DNA of 64,000 nt from Blastocatellia bacterium AA13 (GTDB taxonomy: Bacteria; Acidobacteriota; Blastocatellia; UBA7656). The stretch is from NCBI GenBank assembly GCA_003222245.1, contig QHVH01000004.1:1-64000 (forward strand). Direction: 5' to 3'. A program made the translations under genes and the position numbers. Shown piece by piece: positions 27,126 through 37,869 of this stretch. How positions within the stretch are numbered: the stretch's first letter is position 1; the number at the start of each line of letters is the position of its first letter. The notes beneath the pieces were generated by a model. The model searched no databases and was not told the origin of the DNA. It saw only the letters and a program-made list of their open reading frames with translations.

Positions 27126-27521
27126 ATGTTGAGTCATCGAGCAAAGAACATTCTCTTAGTTTCCGTGATGGTGTTGTCGTTTCTGCCGAGCGCAATGTCG
27201 TCGCAGACTGTCGAGCCCGGCCCGAAGTCAAAAAAAGAGCTTCGGCTCGGGAGACTCCATGTCGAAGTGACGGATCAGACCGACGCGCCTGTTAAAAGAG
27301 CGGAGGTCTGGGTGAGGTCGGAATTCGAGGAAAAAGTCGTATACGATGAAACGTTAGCGACTAATAAACAGGGTTTAGTGAATTTCTCGAAGGTTCCACG
27401 AGGCCGCATCCTCATTCAGGTCACGTCCGAAGCAAAAGCCACCTTTCGTGGCAATTATGACCTCGATCAAGACACAAAGCAGATTTCAATAAGACTGGGG
27501 CCTAAGCCGCCTCCAGAATAA
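27126..27521 (+). CDS. Small exported protein with a carboxypeptidase-regulatory-like domain
   Basis: A 131-residue protein with a signal peptide (RAKNILLVSVMVLSFLPSAMS) and a single beta-sandwich of the carboxypeptidase-regulatory type: LHVEVTDQTDAPVKRAEVWV, TNKQGLVNFSKVPRGRILI. It starts at 27126 after AAGGAG; an in-frame ATG at 27102 lacks such a site. It is similar in plan to the 110-residue protein at 25755 and completes a three-gene group with the membrane protein between them. Specific function unknown. Confidence 0.75.
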   Translation: MLSHRAKNILLVSVMVLSFLPSAMSSQTVEPGPKSKKELRLGRLHVEVTDQTDAPVKRAEVWVRSEFEEKVVYDETLATNKQGLVNFSKVPRGRILIQVTSEAKATFRGNYDLDQDTKQISIRLGPKPPPE

Positions 27522-27610
27522 GCACATCCGCGCTCATTAGACTACCGTCCAGCGTCCCTGATCCGAGTCGCATTTCAAATCACACCGGCGCTGGCGCCTG
27601 ACACTGCCGC

Positions 27611-30064
27611 CTACCCTGCTACTCGCAGTTCGGACTTAGCCGGTTCGGTTGGTAAGCTCTCGAGCGTCTTGATCAGATCGGCCGCTGAAAAGGGCTTGGC
27701 GAGGTAAGCGTCCATGCCGATCATCAGGCACCGTTCGCGATCTTCATGCATAGCGTGCGCGGTCAAAGCGATAATCGGAATGTGTCTCCCTGTAGCGGCT
27801 TCTCTTCTTCGAATCTCAGCGGTGGCTTCCAGACCATCCATTCCCGGCATTTGAACGTCCATCAGAATCAAATCAAATTCCTGCTTCTCGGCCGCGGCAA
27901 GCACCCCGTGACCGTCGCTCGCTACCACTACCGAGTGACCTCGCTTCTGAAGCATATTCATCGCTACAAGCTGGTTTATCGTGTTGTCTTCGGCCAGGAG
28001 GACCCGCAACGGACGCTGCGTCAAACCGAGCGAAGGGCGAGGCCCGGGCTGCGCCTGCTCGACTGCATGGTCGCGCTGATTCAGAAGCGAGAGAATCGAA
28101 GTGAGAAGAATTGATTGCCGAACCGGTTTAGTCAGGTATGCTGAAACGCCCAGCTCACGGCAACGCTCGGAATCGCCTCGCTGAGCCGCCGACGACAGCA
28201 TCATAAGCGTAGTGCCTGCCAGTCCAGGCATGCCCTTTATGTGCTCCGCTACGTCAAAGCCGTCGATCTCAGGCATGTGGTAATCGAGCAAGACAAGTCC
28301 AAACGGATCTCCTTTGTCCCTGGCCTGTCGCAAGACCTGGATGGCCGCCTTGCCGCCGTCCACCATTGTTGGCTGCATTTTCCAGCCTCTAAGAACAGTT
28401 TCAAGAATCTGCCGATTCGTCGCGTTATCATCTACTACAAGAACTCGCACTCCGGATAGCCGCGCAATTTCGGGCAGCGGCTGTTTGAGCGGAGGCTGGG
28501 CGCGCAATTCGAAGAGCACGGTGAAATGGAATCTGCTCCCTTTGCCTTGCTCGCTCTCGACCCATACTCTTCCACCCATGAGCTGGACTAACTGAGAAAC
28601 GATGGCGAGGCCAAGCCCCGTGCCTCCAAACCTGCGCGTGGTCGATGTGTCCGCTTGAGTGAACGACTCGAAGATTGCTCTATGCTTGTGTTCAGGAATT
28701 CCGATGCCGGTGTCGGTTATCGTAAAGCGCAGCCGCAGCCGATCGGCTTCCGTTCCGTCCGAGCGCACCCACAACACTACTTCTCCCTGGTCGGTGAACT
28801 TGACCGCGTTATTGATGAGGTTGACCAGAATCTGTCGCAATCTCGCCGGATCGCCGCCCAGATACACGGGCACGTCCTGCGCGATGTGATAAACCAGCTC
28901 CAATCCTTTTTCGTGCGCGCGCGGCGCAAGCGAGCGAATCATCTCCTCGATTGTGTCTGAGAGATCGAAGTCGACCGTTTCAATGTCGAGCCTTCGGGCT
29001 TCGATCTTCGAAAAGTCCAGGATGTCGTTGATAATGCCGAGCAGCGATTCCGCGGAGATCTTCACCAATTCGAGTTGGCCGCGTTGATCGGGATTCAAAT
29101 CGGTATCCAGGGTGAGCTCGGTCATTCCGATTATCCCGTTCATCGGCGTTCGAATCTCGTGGCTCATGTTGGCGAGAAACTCGCTCTTGGCGCGATTGGC
29201 CGCTTCGGCGGCGTCCTTAGCAAGCAACAGTTCGTGTTCGGCCGCCTCGGCCTTTTTGCGGGCCTGTTCCGCATGCTCCAGGTTCTTGAGGGCCTCTTCA
29301 CGCGAGCGTTCGAGCTCGCTGGTTCGTTCAATGACTTTTGCATCCAGGTCGGCGTTCAGCGCCGCCAGTTCTTCGGCCTGCCGAAGCAGCCGTTGATCGT
29401 TCTGCGCGAGCGCGATGCTCCACTGATTCATGGTGCGGAGCGCAATAAACCAGCAGGCGAACAGAAAAGGGAGAGCTGCCGCCGAAATCACGATTGCTAT
29501 CCGGCCCCGGCGAACCTCGCCAGTAACGGAGGCCGTGATCACGCGCTTGAGCGCCGCATCCAACTCGTCCATTCCGGCCGCGTATATCGCCTTCTGCCGG
29601 CCATACTCGCCGCTGAAAAGCGTGGCGCGGGCTTCCGGGAGCCGATTCTGACGCACCAAGTCGAACGCACGATTCTCCATTTCCACGAGCGCGTTATTAG
29701 CGGCGTCCGTGTTTTCGACGACTTCACCGGAGCCGGTGAAAGAAGCCATCGTCTGCGCCTCGTCGATTGCGGCGCTGAGCTTTGGCTCGTACTTCCGATA
29801 ACGATCTTCCCAGGAGAGATCGCCGGTCGCGGCGGCCATCCGCGCCGACATCGTAAGCACTTCATCCAGATCGACGATCGTTCCGCGCAGCTCCTCGATG
29901 CGCATCTCGTGTTCTTTGACTTCCTGGATCTGTCTGATGGAGGTGATCGAATTCCAAACCAGATAAGCCAGAGCGACAGCCGTTATTACCAACGCGGCGG
30001 ACAGCGCCCTTATCGGCGACGAGGTAAGAGATTTGCGAATCTCAGCTTTTATCTCGGCTTTCAT
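27611..30064 (-). CDS. Hybrid sensor histidine kinase with two receiver domains
   Basis: An 817-residue membrane kinase: helix 1 (~18-38), a periplasmic four-helix-type sensor (~45-185), helix 2 (~187-207), a coiled coil (~220-295), HisKA with the phosphorylated His302 ([11 protein letters not shown]), HATPase ([29 protein letters not shown]), then two receiver domains ([12 protein letters not shown] ... [22 protein letters not shown] ... [11 protein letters not shown]), both with phosphoacceptor Asp and Lys. Output domain absent, so the signal must leave through a phosphotransfer protein not seen here. The start at 30064 drops an N-terminal Arg/Ser-rich stretch that overlaps the upstream gene. 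Confidence 0.92.
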   Translation of the reverse strand: MKAEIKAEIRKSLTSSPIRALSAALVITAVALAYLVWNSITSIRQIQEVKEHEMRIEELRGTIVDLDEVLTMSARMAAATGDLSWEDRYRKYEPKLSAAIDEAQTMASFTGSGEVVENTDAANNALVEMENRAFDLVRQNRLPEARATLFSGEYGRQKAIYAAGMDELDAALKRVITASVTGEVRRGRIAIVISAAALPFLFACWFIALRTMNQWSIALAQNDQRLLRQAEELAALNADLDAKVIERTSELERSREEALKNLEHAEQARKKAEAAEHELLLAKDAAEAANRAKSEFLANMSHEIRTPMNGIIGMTELTLDTDLNPDQRGQLELVKISAESLLGIINDILDFSKIEARRLDIETVDFDLSDTIEEMIRSLAPRAHEKGLELVYHIAQDVPVYLGGDPARLRQILVNLINNAVKFTDQGEVVLWVRSDGTEADRLRLRFTITDTGIGIPEHKHRAIFESFTQADTSTTRRFGGTGLGLAIVSQLVQLMGGRVWVESEQGKGSRFHFTVLFELRAQPPLKQPLPEIARLSGVRVLVVDDNATNRQILETVLRGWKMQPTMVDGGKAAIQVLRQARDKGDPFGLVLLDYHMPEIDGFDVAEHIKGMPGLAGTTLMMLSSAAQRGDSERCRELGVSAYLTKPVRQSILLTSILSLLNQRDHAVEQAQPGPRPSLGLTQRPLRVLLAEDNTINQLVAMNMLQKRGHSVVVASDGHGVLAAAEKQEFDLILMDVQMPGMDGLEATAEIRRREAATGRHIPIIALTAHAMHEDRERCLMIGMDAYLAKPFSAADLIKTLESLPTEPAKSELRVAG

Positions 30065-30114
30065 TGGCTTTTCGAGAACGTCTTCAAACGAGCGTTGTTG
30101 TATGCGCCCTGCAC

Positions 30115-30714
30115 TCAGAAAGTAAGCGAGCGCGTGAGCCTTGCTTCGAACGTAGCGCCGCCGCGAAGATGAACCTTCCACGAGCCGCGCTCATCGTTGC
30201 GCATAATCACAGGGCCAATGAGCGGATTCCATTTCTTGTTCGCATAGAAGAAACCGCCCGACCCGCCTGCCTCCCAGCGCTTCAGCTTTTTGCTTATGTC
30301 CAGCGTATCCATGAAGCTGTATCGCGGCACGGAGCCGGCAACAGGCTCGAAGTGGCAGATGTAGCCGTTTACGTTCAGCCCCTTCACCGATCCGATGACC
30401 GCCGCGCCGATGGCAAGGCCGTTTTCGGATCCTTCTTTACCAGTCACTTCATAGAGCATTGGTGTGACCGTGAGCGACTTCGTGACCGGGATCTGATATC
30501 CCAAACCGAAATAGAGCTCGTTCTGTCCGGGCACGCCTATGTAAAAGGCATCCACAACGACCTTGTTATGAAAGACGAAGTTATAGTCAATGTAGCGGTA
30601 GATCGCGCCGCCGTTGGAAACCGCGGTGCGGAACTCGGCGGAACCCTGGGCCGCGGCCGCCCCGGGCAAAACGGTTATTAATATCGAAGCCCCAACCACG
30701 ATTATTCTTCTCAC
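30115..30714 (-). CDS. Exported beta-rich protein of unknown function
   Basis: A 199-residue protein with a signal peptide ([21 protein letters not shown]). The mature part has alternating hydrophobic strands ending in aromatic residues, and the chain ends in Phe ([13 protein letters not shown]), as many outer-membrane barrels do. Segments such as [19 protein letters not shown] look like a small barrel with 6-8 strands. It lies 50 bases before the hybrid kinase on the same strand and may be part of its sensing unit. No named family is recognised. Confidence 0.7.
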   Translation of the reverse strand: MRRIIVVGASILITVLPGAAAAQGSAEFRTAVSNGGAIYRYIDYNFVFHNKVVVDAFYIGVPGQNELYFGLGYQIPVTKSLTVTPMLYEVTGKEGSENGLAIGAAVIGSVKGLNVNGYICHFEPVAGSVPRYSFMDTLDISKKLKRWEAGGSGGFFYANKKWNPLIGPVIMRNDERGSWKVHLRGGATFEARLTRSLTF

Positions 30715-31505
30715 AGTCTAATGCTCCGGTCACAAGCTGGGATTTTGACGTGTATTCCTATCGGCGTTCTATGCTTTGGCTTTCGAGAAACTCGAAGGTT
30801 CCTTCGGCCTTCTGGTTCTTCCAACAGCAGGTCGATGAGCTGACCGCTGATATGAGACAGGGAGGGAAGTGCGCAAGGGACGTACCGTATTATTGATCTC
30901 CGGCAACCGGTAAGAAGCTCAATTGAGGGAAGTACTTGTGTCCGGTTCGGCTATCAGAGCGAGTTTCGCCGGTTCGCCATTACGACGATTCGCCACATTG
31001 AACTCCACGCCAACCGTGGAAAAATGGTGCGAAAAGAAGTTTGATCTATCTCGCATGCCTAACGCGCCGGCAGTACAGAGATCGATCTCCTCTTCACGTT
31101 CATTCGGGAAAGCCGGAGTGAGACTTACTCAACGGGCTTGCCATTCAAGCTGCCGAAGTGTGGCTGAGCGTCGGGGAAAATGGGCACATGAGATTGTGGA
31201 CAAATTAGACAGACTAAACACAGCAAAGCTGCTTAATTCAGATTGGTGAGCATCAACAGGTGAATTTGCGCGATTCAAAATAGGGACTTGGCCTTGCATA
31301 TGGATTAGCGGTCTCGGAAGACATGTCTGCCTTCTCTTTTTGAAGGTCGACGCGGCAACAATGCCTAATTCCAAGTGCCGCGGGATGGCAACTGCATGCA
31401 GAAGCGCGGGGATGAAGAGGCCCGAGCAGGTTAGCCGGCTTGCGGGAGCACTTAGAGGATCCTCGGGAGCAAGATACTTGGAGCGAGATAAAGGACAACC
31501 TCGAT
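30715..31505. other. Divergent intergenic stretch between two signalling loci
   Basis: About 790 bases separating the exported barrel-like gene (minus) from the large hybrid kinase (plus), so promoters for both should be here. Open frames (for example 30923-31249 plus) are rich in Ser/Arg, lack ribosome binding sites and show no domain. I see no gene; the length leaves room for a worn pseudogene or small RNA that I cannot show. Confidence 0.4.
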
Positions 31506-34500
31506 ATGGCTACTAACGGATTTCACTCGCATCTCGTATTTAGGCTCCCTTCTCTTCTCCTTATGGTAGGGCTATTCAGCCTGCCGGCTTTGGCGCTCGA
31601 TCCTAGAAAAGCCGTGACACAGTACGGACATGATTTCTGGCAAACCGAGCATGGCCTGCCCCAAAACTCCGTCAATGCAATAGCCCAAACGCGAGATGGA
31701 TATCTCTGGTTTGGGACCCAGGAAGGGCTGGTCCGATTCGACGGCGTGCGTTTCACTGTCTTCGATATCAAGAATACGAAGGAGTTAAAGAGCAGCTATA
31801 TTACGGCGCTCTTTGAAGACGACTCGGGCAGCCTCTGGATCGGCACCAATGGAGGAGGGCTGACAAAACTCAGAAACGGAGTATTCACAACCTACAACAC
31901 AACAGACGGTCTCGCGGGTCAGGAGTTGAGGACTATCTCCGGCGGCAGGGATGGAGATATTTGGATTGGCACTGCCGGGCGCGGACTGAATCGCTTCAAA
32001 GATGGGCGTTTCACTACCTACACCACCAGGGACGGCCTCTCGAGCAACGATGTGCTGGCTGTTTATGAGGACAGCGACAAGACGCTGTGGATTGGAACAG
32101 AAGGCGGCGGCTTGAATCGCCTTAAGAATGGCGTCTTCACGGTTGTGACAACAAAACAGGGGCTGGAAAGTAACGTCGTCATGTCACTGTGCGGGGATCG
32201 CAACGGCAATCTCTGGATTGGCACAAGAGGCGGCGGGCTAAACCGTTTCAGCGGAGGTCAATTCACGAACTACACCATCAAGGACGGGCTCTCAAGCGAC
32301 AGCATTATGGCGCTTCGGGAAGATCGTGACGGCAATCTGTGGATCGGCACGGACGGTGGAGGGTTGAATCGCTTCAGGGGCGGCGCATTCAGCGCGTTCA
32401 CTACTAAAGAAGGATTGCCAAGCGACATAGTGGGATCGCTTTACGAGGATCAAGAGGGCAGCCTTTGGGTCGGAACTAACGGCGGCGGCCTGAATCGCCT
32501 CAAAGACGCAAAGTTTTTGACCTATACGACTCTGGAAGGCCTTGTGCACAATCGGGTGAGACCGATCTACGAGGCAAACGACGGAAGCATCTGGATCGGC
32601 ACGCAGGGGGGCGGGCTGAGCCATCTCAAGGATGGATCCTTCACCTCCACGACTTCTCGCACCGGGCTCGCTTCTAACGATGTCAGGGCCATTTATGAAT
32701 CCAGGGATGGGAGCTTGTGGATCGGCTCCAGCGGTGGACTGAACCGCTTGAAGAACGGCGTGTTCACAACCTACAAGACAAAAAACGGTCTGGTGAATGA
32801 TTACGTCAGAGCGCTCAATGAGGATCGGGAAGGAAATCTCTGGATCGGCACGAATAGCGGATTGAACCGCTTTAAGGACGGGGTATTCACCACCTATACA
32901 ACGAAAGAAGGTCTCACCAACAACTTCATACGAATAATTTATCAGGCCCGGGACGGCAGCATCTGGATTGGCACAAGCAGCGGATTGAACCGATTCAAGG
33001 ATGGGAAATTGACCTCCATCGCGGGAATAGATGGGCTGGCCGACACAGTTCTTTCACTCTATGAAGACAGCGACAATACCCTCTGGATCGGCACGGGACA
33101 GGCCGGGCTTCGGCGGTTGAGAGACGGCAAACTGGAAGTGTTCACGACAAAAGACGGGCTGTTCGATGATTCTCAGTATACGATTCTCGAAGACGAGCAA
33201 GCGAACCTCTGGATGAGTTGTAACAAGGGCGTCTACAGAGTGAGCAAGCGGGACCTCGATGATTTTGCGATGAGGAAGATAAGCTCGATCAGGTCGATTT
33301 CTTACGGCGTTCCGGATGGAATGAAGAGCAACGAATGCAACGCGGCTTCCCCCGGCGGTTACAAGACACGGGACGGCAGGTTGTGGTTCGCGACGATTAA
33401 AGGCGTGGCCGTGATTGATCCCTCGAACATCGCGATGAATTCACTGGCGCCGCCGGTGGCCATCGAAGAGATAGTCGTGGACAAGAATGTAATCCGGCCT
33501 GGCGAGCCGAATCGATTATCGGCGGGAAGCCAGAGCTTTGAGTTTCACTATACCGCCCTGAGCCTGCTGGCGCCCGGAAAGGTCCTTTTCAAATGCAAGC
33601 TGGAGGGCTTCGATAAAGACTGGATTGAGGCCGGCCCGCGGAGAGTCGCTTACTATACGAACATATCTCCGGGTAAGTACAGATTCCGAGTGATGGCCTG
33701 CAATAACGACGGCGTCTGGAATGAAGCGGGAAGCGCGCTCGATTTTTATCTTCAACCGCACTTCTATCAAACATACTGGTTCTACGGCCTCTGCGGTTTT
33801 GGAGTCATTGTGGCCGGCCTGGGAACATTCAATATTCGGATCAAACGGCTGAAGTCCCGCGAAAAGGATCTTGTCCGCCGCGTGGATGAGCGCACCACCG
33901 AGCTACAGGCTCAGAAAACGCGGTTCGAGCAGTTGTTCGAGAATGCTCCGGTAGGAATGGCAATGCTCGACAAGGACGATCGCATACAACAGGTGAATAA
34001 GAGCTTCGAGCAGATATTCAAATACAGCCCGGATGAGGCTCGCGCCAAACAGATAGACGATCTGATCTTTCCGAATGGGTCGGAGGGAGAAGCGGCGATT
34101 CTTTCCCGAGCTACGTTCGGGGGACATCTCGCGGAAAAGGAGTCTATCAGGCAGCGGAAAGACGGCAGCATGGCGCCGGTTGAGGTATATGGCGTACCCA
34201 TCGTGCTTGACCAGAAGCGCGAAGGGACATACGGAATGTATGTCGATATAACGGAGCGCAAGCTCGCCGAAGCCGAACTGCGAAAATCAAAAGAATCCGC
34301 TGAAGAGGCCAGAAGCGTCGCCGAAGCCGCGACACGCGCAAAGAGCGAGTTTCTCGCCAACATGAGCCATGAGATTCGCACTCCAATGAACGCGGTTATC
34401 GGAATGAGCGGCATACTCTTCGACACCGATCTGTCGTCGGAGCAGCAGGAATGCGTGGAGATCATTCGAACTTCCGGCGACGCGCTTCTTGCGATCATCA

Positions 34501-35930
34501 ACGATATTCTCGACTTTTCAAAGATCGAGTCGGGCAAGCTCGAACTCGAACAGGCGCCGTTCAATTTTACGGACTGTATTGAAGAGGCCCTGGATCTGGT
34601 CGCGGGCAAGGCGGCGGAGAAGGGATTGGATCTCACCTACGCCGCTGGTGATTCGGTTCCCGACGTCATCATAAGCGATATAACGCGGCTGCGTCAGATA
34701 TTCGTCAACCTGGTAAACAATGCCGTGAAATTCACCGACACGGGAGAGGTGAGCATAACGGCGCACGGCCTCCGCGTAGAAGACGACCTGCACGAGATAC
34801 ACATCGCAGTGCGAGATACGGGCATTGGCATCCCGGAGAGCCGAACGGAGCGCCTGTTCCAATCCTTCAGCCAGGTCGATAGCTCGACTACGCGGCACTA
34901 CGGAGGCACCGGCCTCGGCCTTGCGATCAGCAAGCGGCTATCGGAGATGATGGGAGGACGAATGTGGGTGGAGAGCAGGTTCGGAGTCGGATCGACCTTC
35001 CACTTCACGATCCGTGCGCGAGCAGCGGCCAGCGAGCAGCGGGCTCATCAATTATCTTCGCAGCCTCTGCTCAAGGATAGACGATTGCTGATCGTAGACG
35101 ATAACCATACGAACCGGAGGATACTCATGCATCAGGCCGCGGCATGGGGAATGAACGCGGAGGAAGCCGCCTCCGGCGCTGAAGCCCTGGAAATGATCTC
35201 AAACGGGAAGCGGTTTGATCTGGCCATTTTGGATATGCACATGCCGGCGATGGACGGCATAACGCTCGCGGAGCGAATTTGCAAACAGGACGGAACACCT
35301 GAACCCCTGCTTATTCTATTGTCATCCGGATACGACGGAAAACGTGATCTCGCGGTCCGCCAGGCCGAAGGGATGTTTGCCGCCACGCTTATGAAACCCA
35401 TCAAGCGTTCGCTGTTTTACGAGACGCTGATCGCGGTAGTTGTCGGGAAACAGGAAAGAGCGAAAGGAGCAGCCAGGGAATTTGACGGTAAAATGGCCGA
35501 GCGGAGGCCCTTGACCATTCTTATGGCGGAGGACAGCGCTATCAATCAATTGGTGGCCCTCAAACAACTGGAGAGGCTTGGCTACCGCGCCGATGTCGCG
35601 GGCAACGGCCTGGAGGTACTGGAAGCCCTTGAAAGAAGGCGTTACGACGTCGTGCTCATGGATGTCCAGATGCCGGATATGGATGGGCTGGAGGCAACCA
35701 GACGAATATGCGCTAAGTGGACCCGTGAAAACAGACCGAGGATAATAGCAATGACCGCGAACGCGATTCAGGGCGATAGAGAAGAATGTCTTGCGGCCGG
35801 TATGGATGACTACGTGAGCAAGCCCGTGCGGGTCGGCGACCTTGTTGAGGCGTTATCGAAGTGCGGCAGCGTTGCGTCACAAAATCCGACTCCATACAAC
35901 GAAGCGAAAGCCGACGTCGAGCGAGTTTGA
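31506..35930 (+). CDS. Giant hybrid two-component sensor: signal peptide, 14-blade-type propeller, Y_Y_Y, PAS, kinase and two receivers
   Basis: A 1474-residue protein. Signal peptide (~1-32); ~14 two-component regulator propeller repeats with the core LWIGTxGGGLNRF; a Y_Y_Y domain (~680-750); one membrane helix (~760-780, FYGLCGFGVIVAGLGTF); PAS (~800-925); coiled coil; HisKA with His955 ([10 protein letters not shown]); HATPase ([29 protein letters not shown]); two receivers (LIVDDNHTNRR ... ILDMHMPAMDG; MAEDSAINQ ... LMDVQMPDMDG). In Bacteroidetes such proteins sense polysaccharide fragments; here no DNA-binding output domain and no sugar-utilisation locus is adjacent. Start at 31506 follows AAAGGA and gives a clean signal peptide. 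Confidence 0.93.
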   Translation: MATNGFHSHLVFRLPSLLLMVGLFSLPALALDPRKAVTQYGHDFWQTEHGLPQNSVNAIAQTRDGYLWFGTQEGLVRFDGVRFTVFDIKNTKELKSSYITALFEDDSGSLWIGTNGGGLTKLRNGVFTTYNTTDGLAGQELRTISGGRDGDIWIGTAGRGLNRFKDGRFTTYTTRDGLSSNDVLAVYEDSDKTLWIGTEGGGLNRLKNGVFTVVTTKQGLESNVVMSLCGDRNGNLWIGTRGGGLNRFSGGQFTNYTIKDGLSSDSIMALREDRDGNLWIGTDGGGLNRFRGGAFSAFTTKEGLPSDIVGSLYEDQEGSLWVGTNGGGLNRLKDAKFLTYTTLEGLVHNRVRPIYEANDGSIWIGTQGGGLSHLKDGSFTSTTSRTGLASNDVRAIYESRDGSLWIGSSGGLNRLKNGVFTTYKTKNGLVNDYVRALNEDREGNLWIGTNSGLNRFKDGVFTTYTTKEGLTNNFIRIIYQARDGSIWIGTSSGLNRFKDGKLTSIAGIDGLADTVLSLYEDSDNTLWIGTGQAGLRRLRDGKLEVFTTKDGLFDDSQYTILEDEQANLWMSCNKGVYRVSKRDLDDFAMRKISSIRSISYGVPDGMKSNECNAASPGGYKTRDGRLWFATIKGVAVIDPSNIAMNSLAPPVAIEEIVVDKNVIRPGEPNRLSAGSQSFEFHYTALSLLAPGKVLFKCKLEGFDKDWIEAGPRRVAYYTNISPGKYRFRVMACNNDGVWNEAGSALDFYLQPHFYQTYWFYGLCGFGVIVAGLGTFNIRIKRLKSREKDLVRRVDERTTELQAQKTRFEQLFENAPVGMAMLDKDDRIQQVNKSFEQIFKYSPDEARAKQIDDLIFPNGSEGEAAILSRATFGGHLAEKESIRQRKDGSMAPVEVYGVPIVLDQKREGTYGMYVDITERKLAEAELRKSKESAEEARSVAEAATRAKSEFLANMSHEIRTPMNAVIGMSGILFDTDLSSEQQECVEIIRTSGDALLAIINDILDFSKIESGKLELEQAPFNFTDCIEEALDLVAGKAAEKGLDLTYAAGDSVPDVIISDITRLRQIFVNLVNNAVKFTDTGEVSITAHGLRVEDDLHEIHIAVRDTGIGIPESRTERLFQSFSQVDSSTTRHYGGTGLGLAISKRLSEMMGGRMWVESRFGVGSTFHFTIRARAAASEQRAHQLSSQPLLKDRRLLIVDDNHTNRRILMHQAAAWGMNAEEAASGAEALEMISNGKRFDLAILDMHMPAMDGITLAERICKQDGTPEPLLILLSSGYDGKRDLAVRQAEGMFAATLMKPIKRSLFYETLIAVVVGKQERAKGAAREFDGKMAERRPLTILMAEDSAINQLVALKQLERLGYRADVAGNGLEVLEALERRRYDVVLMDVQMPDMDGLEATRRICAKWTRENRPRIIAMTANAIQGDREECLAAGMDDYVSKPVRVGDLVEALSKCGSVASQNPTPYNEAKADVERV
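31690..33420 (+). repeat. In-gene array of ~14 propeller repeats
   Basis: Degenerate in-frame repeats of about 40-43 codons, each carrying a copy of [LI]W[IV]GTxGGGLNR[FL] plus FTTYTTKxGL. Several are highly alike at the DNA level (GGCGGCGGGCTGAATCGCTT-type segments), which would favour copy-number change by recombination. Confidence 0.8.
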
Positions 35931-36077
35931 AATAATGATGCGGGATGACACACCCGGTACGATTCGGAAATCTGACGCCGGGTCTCAATTCCTGCTCTAT
36001 GCTTAATTCCTCAGGACCTCAGAGATCTTCGTGGAATTTGACCCGCCTCTCAGTCGACAGAGCATACAATTAACTCA

Positions 36078-37625
36078 TCATTCGGTCCGTGAGCTAATGC
36101 TGATGCTGGCAGGAACGACGGGCTCTTGATCCACCCTGGTGTTTGCCGATGCCATCAAACTATGTCGCCGGCCATATCCGAAGTAAATCGCGAAGCCGAG
36201 TACCAGCCAAACTACAAGTCTCAGCCAATTTTCGGGAGGCAGCGAGAACATTAATAGCAAGCAGATCAGGATCCCGAGGATCGGAATCAGCGGAACCATC
36301 GGTACTCGGAACGGCCGCTTAGCCTCGGGATTGGTCTTTCGCATAATCAAGACCGCCGCGCATACCATCACAAAAGCCATGAGCGTTCCGATGTTCACCA
36401 GTTGCGCGAGGATTCGAAGCGGTAGGAATGCCGTCACAAAGGCCACAAAGACACCGGTCAGTATCGTGGATTTCCACGGTGTGCGGAATCGCTCGTGAAT
36501 GGCTCCAAAAAATCCTCGCGGCAGCAGTCCATCACGGGCCATCGCCAGAAAAATCCTCGCCTGACTGAGCATCGTAACGAGCACGACCGAGGTGATGCCG
36601 GCAAGCGCGCCGAACGAGATCAGGAACTGCGCCCATCCAAGGCCGACGTGCTTAAACGCCTTCGAAACCGGCGCGCTGATGTCGAGTTGATTGTACGGAA
36701 CCATTCCCGTCAGGACCGCCGAAACTACGATGTACAAAACGGTGCATATGACGAGCGAGGTTATGATCGCGAGGGGTACGTCTCGCTGGGGACGGCGCGC
36801 TTCTTCTGAGTGGGTCGATACCGAATCGAAGCCAATGTAGGAGAAGAAAATTATCGCCGAGCCGGCGAGCATTCCGAGCGGCTGGCCTCCGGCGTCGTGC
36901 TGCCCAGCGGCCGTCTTCCCGAAGAAGCTTATTCCGGTGAGACCAAACGGCGCGAACGGCTTCCAGTTCGCCGGATTTATGTAGAACACTCCGACGCCGA
37001 TTACAAACAGCACTATCGCGACTTTTAATATCACCATAGCGGTGTTGAAGCTGGCGCTTTGTTTTATTCCGACGACCAGAATCACCGTAACGATTCCCGT
37101 AATCACCACGGCGGGAAGATCGATGAGCGAACCCGTAGAACTGAAGCCGCCCATCGACGGATCGTAATCAAAAGGCGCGCCGCTGATCGCCTTCGGCAGA
37201 TTTATTCCAAGCAATCCGAGCAGATCCTGAAAGTAGCCGGACGCTCCGACGGCGACCGTTCCCGCGCTCACGGCGTACTCCAAGATTAAGTCCCAGCCGA
37301 TTATCCACGCGAACAACTCGCCAAGCGTCGCATACGCGTATGTGTACGCCGAGCCTGCAACCGGAACCATTGAAGCGAACTCCGCATAACAAAGAGCGGC
37401 AAAAATGCAGGCTATTCCCGCTACAACAAAGGAGAGCATTAAGGCCGGTCCTGCTTTGTCATGCGCGGCGGCTCCAGTGAGAACGAAGATTCCGGTTCCG
37501 ATCACCGCGCCGACGCCAAGCGAGGTCAGGTGAACAGGCCCGAGTACGCGCCGCAGTCTGTTTTCGCCCGCCATCTCTTCGAGCAATCCAGCGACCGTTT
37601 TTTTCCTGAATAAACTGCTGCTCAT
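36078..37625 (-). CDS. APC-superfamily amino acid permease (cationic amino acid transporter type)
   Basis: A 515-residue membrane transporter with about 12 helices. The first helix carries the broken-helix substrate motif GVGAVIGTGIFVLTGAAA of the amino acid-polyamine-organocation superfamily, and EFASMVPVAGSAYTYAYATLGE is the consensus amphipathic region. Overall resemblance is to the CAT/YfnA group. Substrate (Arg/Lys or broader) is not determined. It lies alone, with 147 bases to the convergent giant kinase and 244 bases to the LytTR regulator gene. Confidence 0.93.
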   Translation of the reverse strand: MSSSLFRKKTVAGLLEEMAGENRLRRVLGPVHLTSLGVGAVIGTGIFVLTGAAAHDKAGPALMLSFVVAGIACIFAALCYAEFASMVPVAGSAYTYAYATLGELFAWIIGWDLILEYAVSAGTVAVGASGYFQDLLGLLGINLPKAISGAPFDYDPSMGGFSSTGSLIDLPAVVITGIVTVILVVGIKQSASFNTAMVILKVAIVLFVIGVGVFYINPANWKPFAPFGLTGISFFGKTAAGQHDAGGQPLGMLAGSAIIFFSYIGFDSVSTHSEEARRPQRDVPLAIITSLVICTVLYIVVSAVLTGMVPYNQLDISAPVSKAFKHVGLGWAQFLISFGALAGITSVVLVTMLSQARIFLAMARDGLLPRGFFGAIHERFRTPWKSTILTGVFVAFVTAFLPLRILAQLVNIGTLMAFVMVCAAVLIMRKTNPEAKRPFRVPMVPLIPILGILICLLLMFSLPPENWLRLVVWLVLGFAIYFGYGRRHSLMASANTRVDQEPVVPASISISSRTE

Positions 37626-37869
37626 GATTTGGTCCTCCTCGGAATAGATAGCTTTCCGACTATTTCGCTCGTAGCTCCTCCGCGGGGCATCCGCCTCTCC
37701 GGGGCATCCGGTCGTCGCGGATTATCGCGGACTATAAGAGGGTATTCGCGGGCGGCCAATTACTTTGTCACGAACGGTCTGGGGCAGGCTTCAACTGCGT
37801 GTACAGGGAATGAACGGCGAAAGACAATGGCTGGAAAAACGTGAATATTCGAGAATCTCTAAGCTGAAC

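Noticed and set aside
29075-30172. 365-codon plus-strand frame opposite the hybrid kinase
   Set aside because: Overlaps the kinase domains throughout and lacks a ribosome binding site; shadow frame.
31690-33420. Regular repeats that might be a CRISPR-like or satellite array
   Set aside because: They are in-frame coding repeats of a propeller domain with 40-43-codon periodicity and varied sequence, with no spacers.
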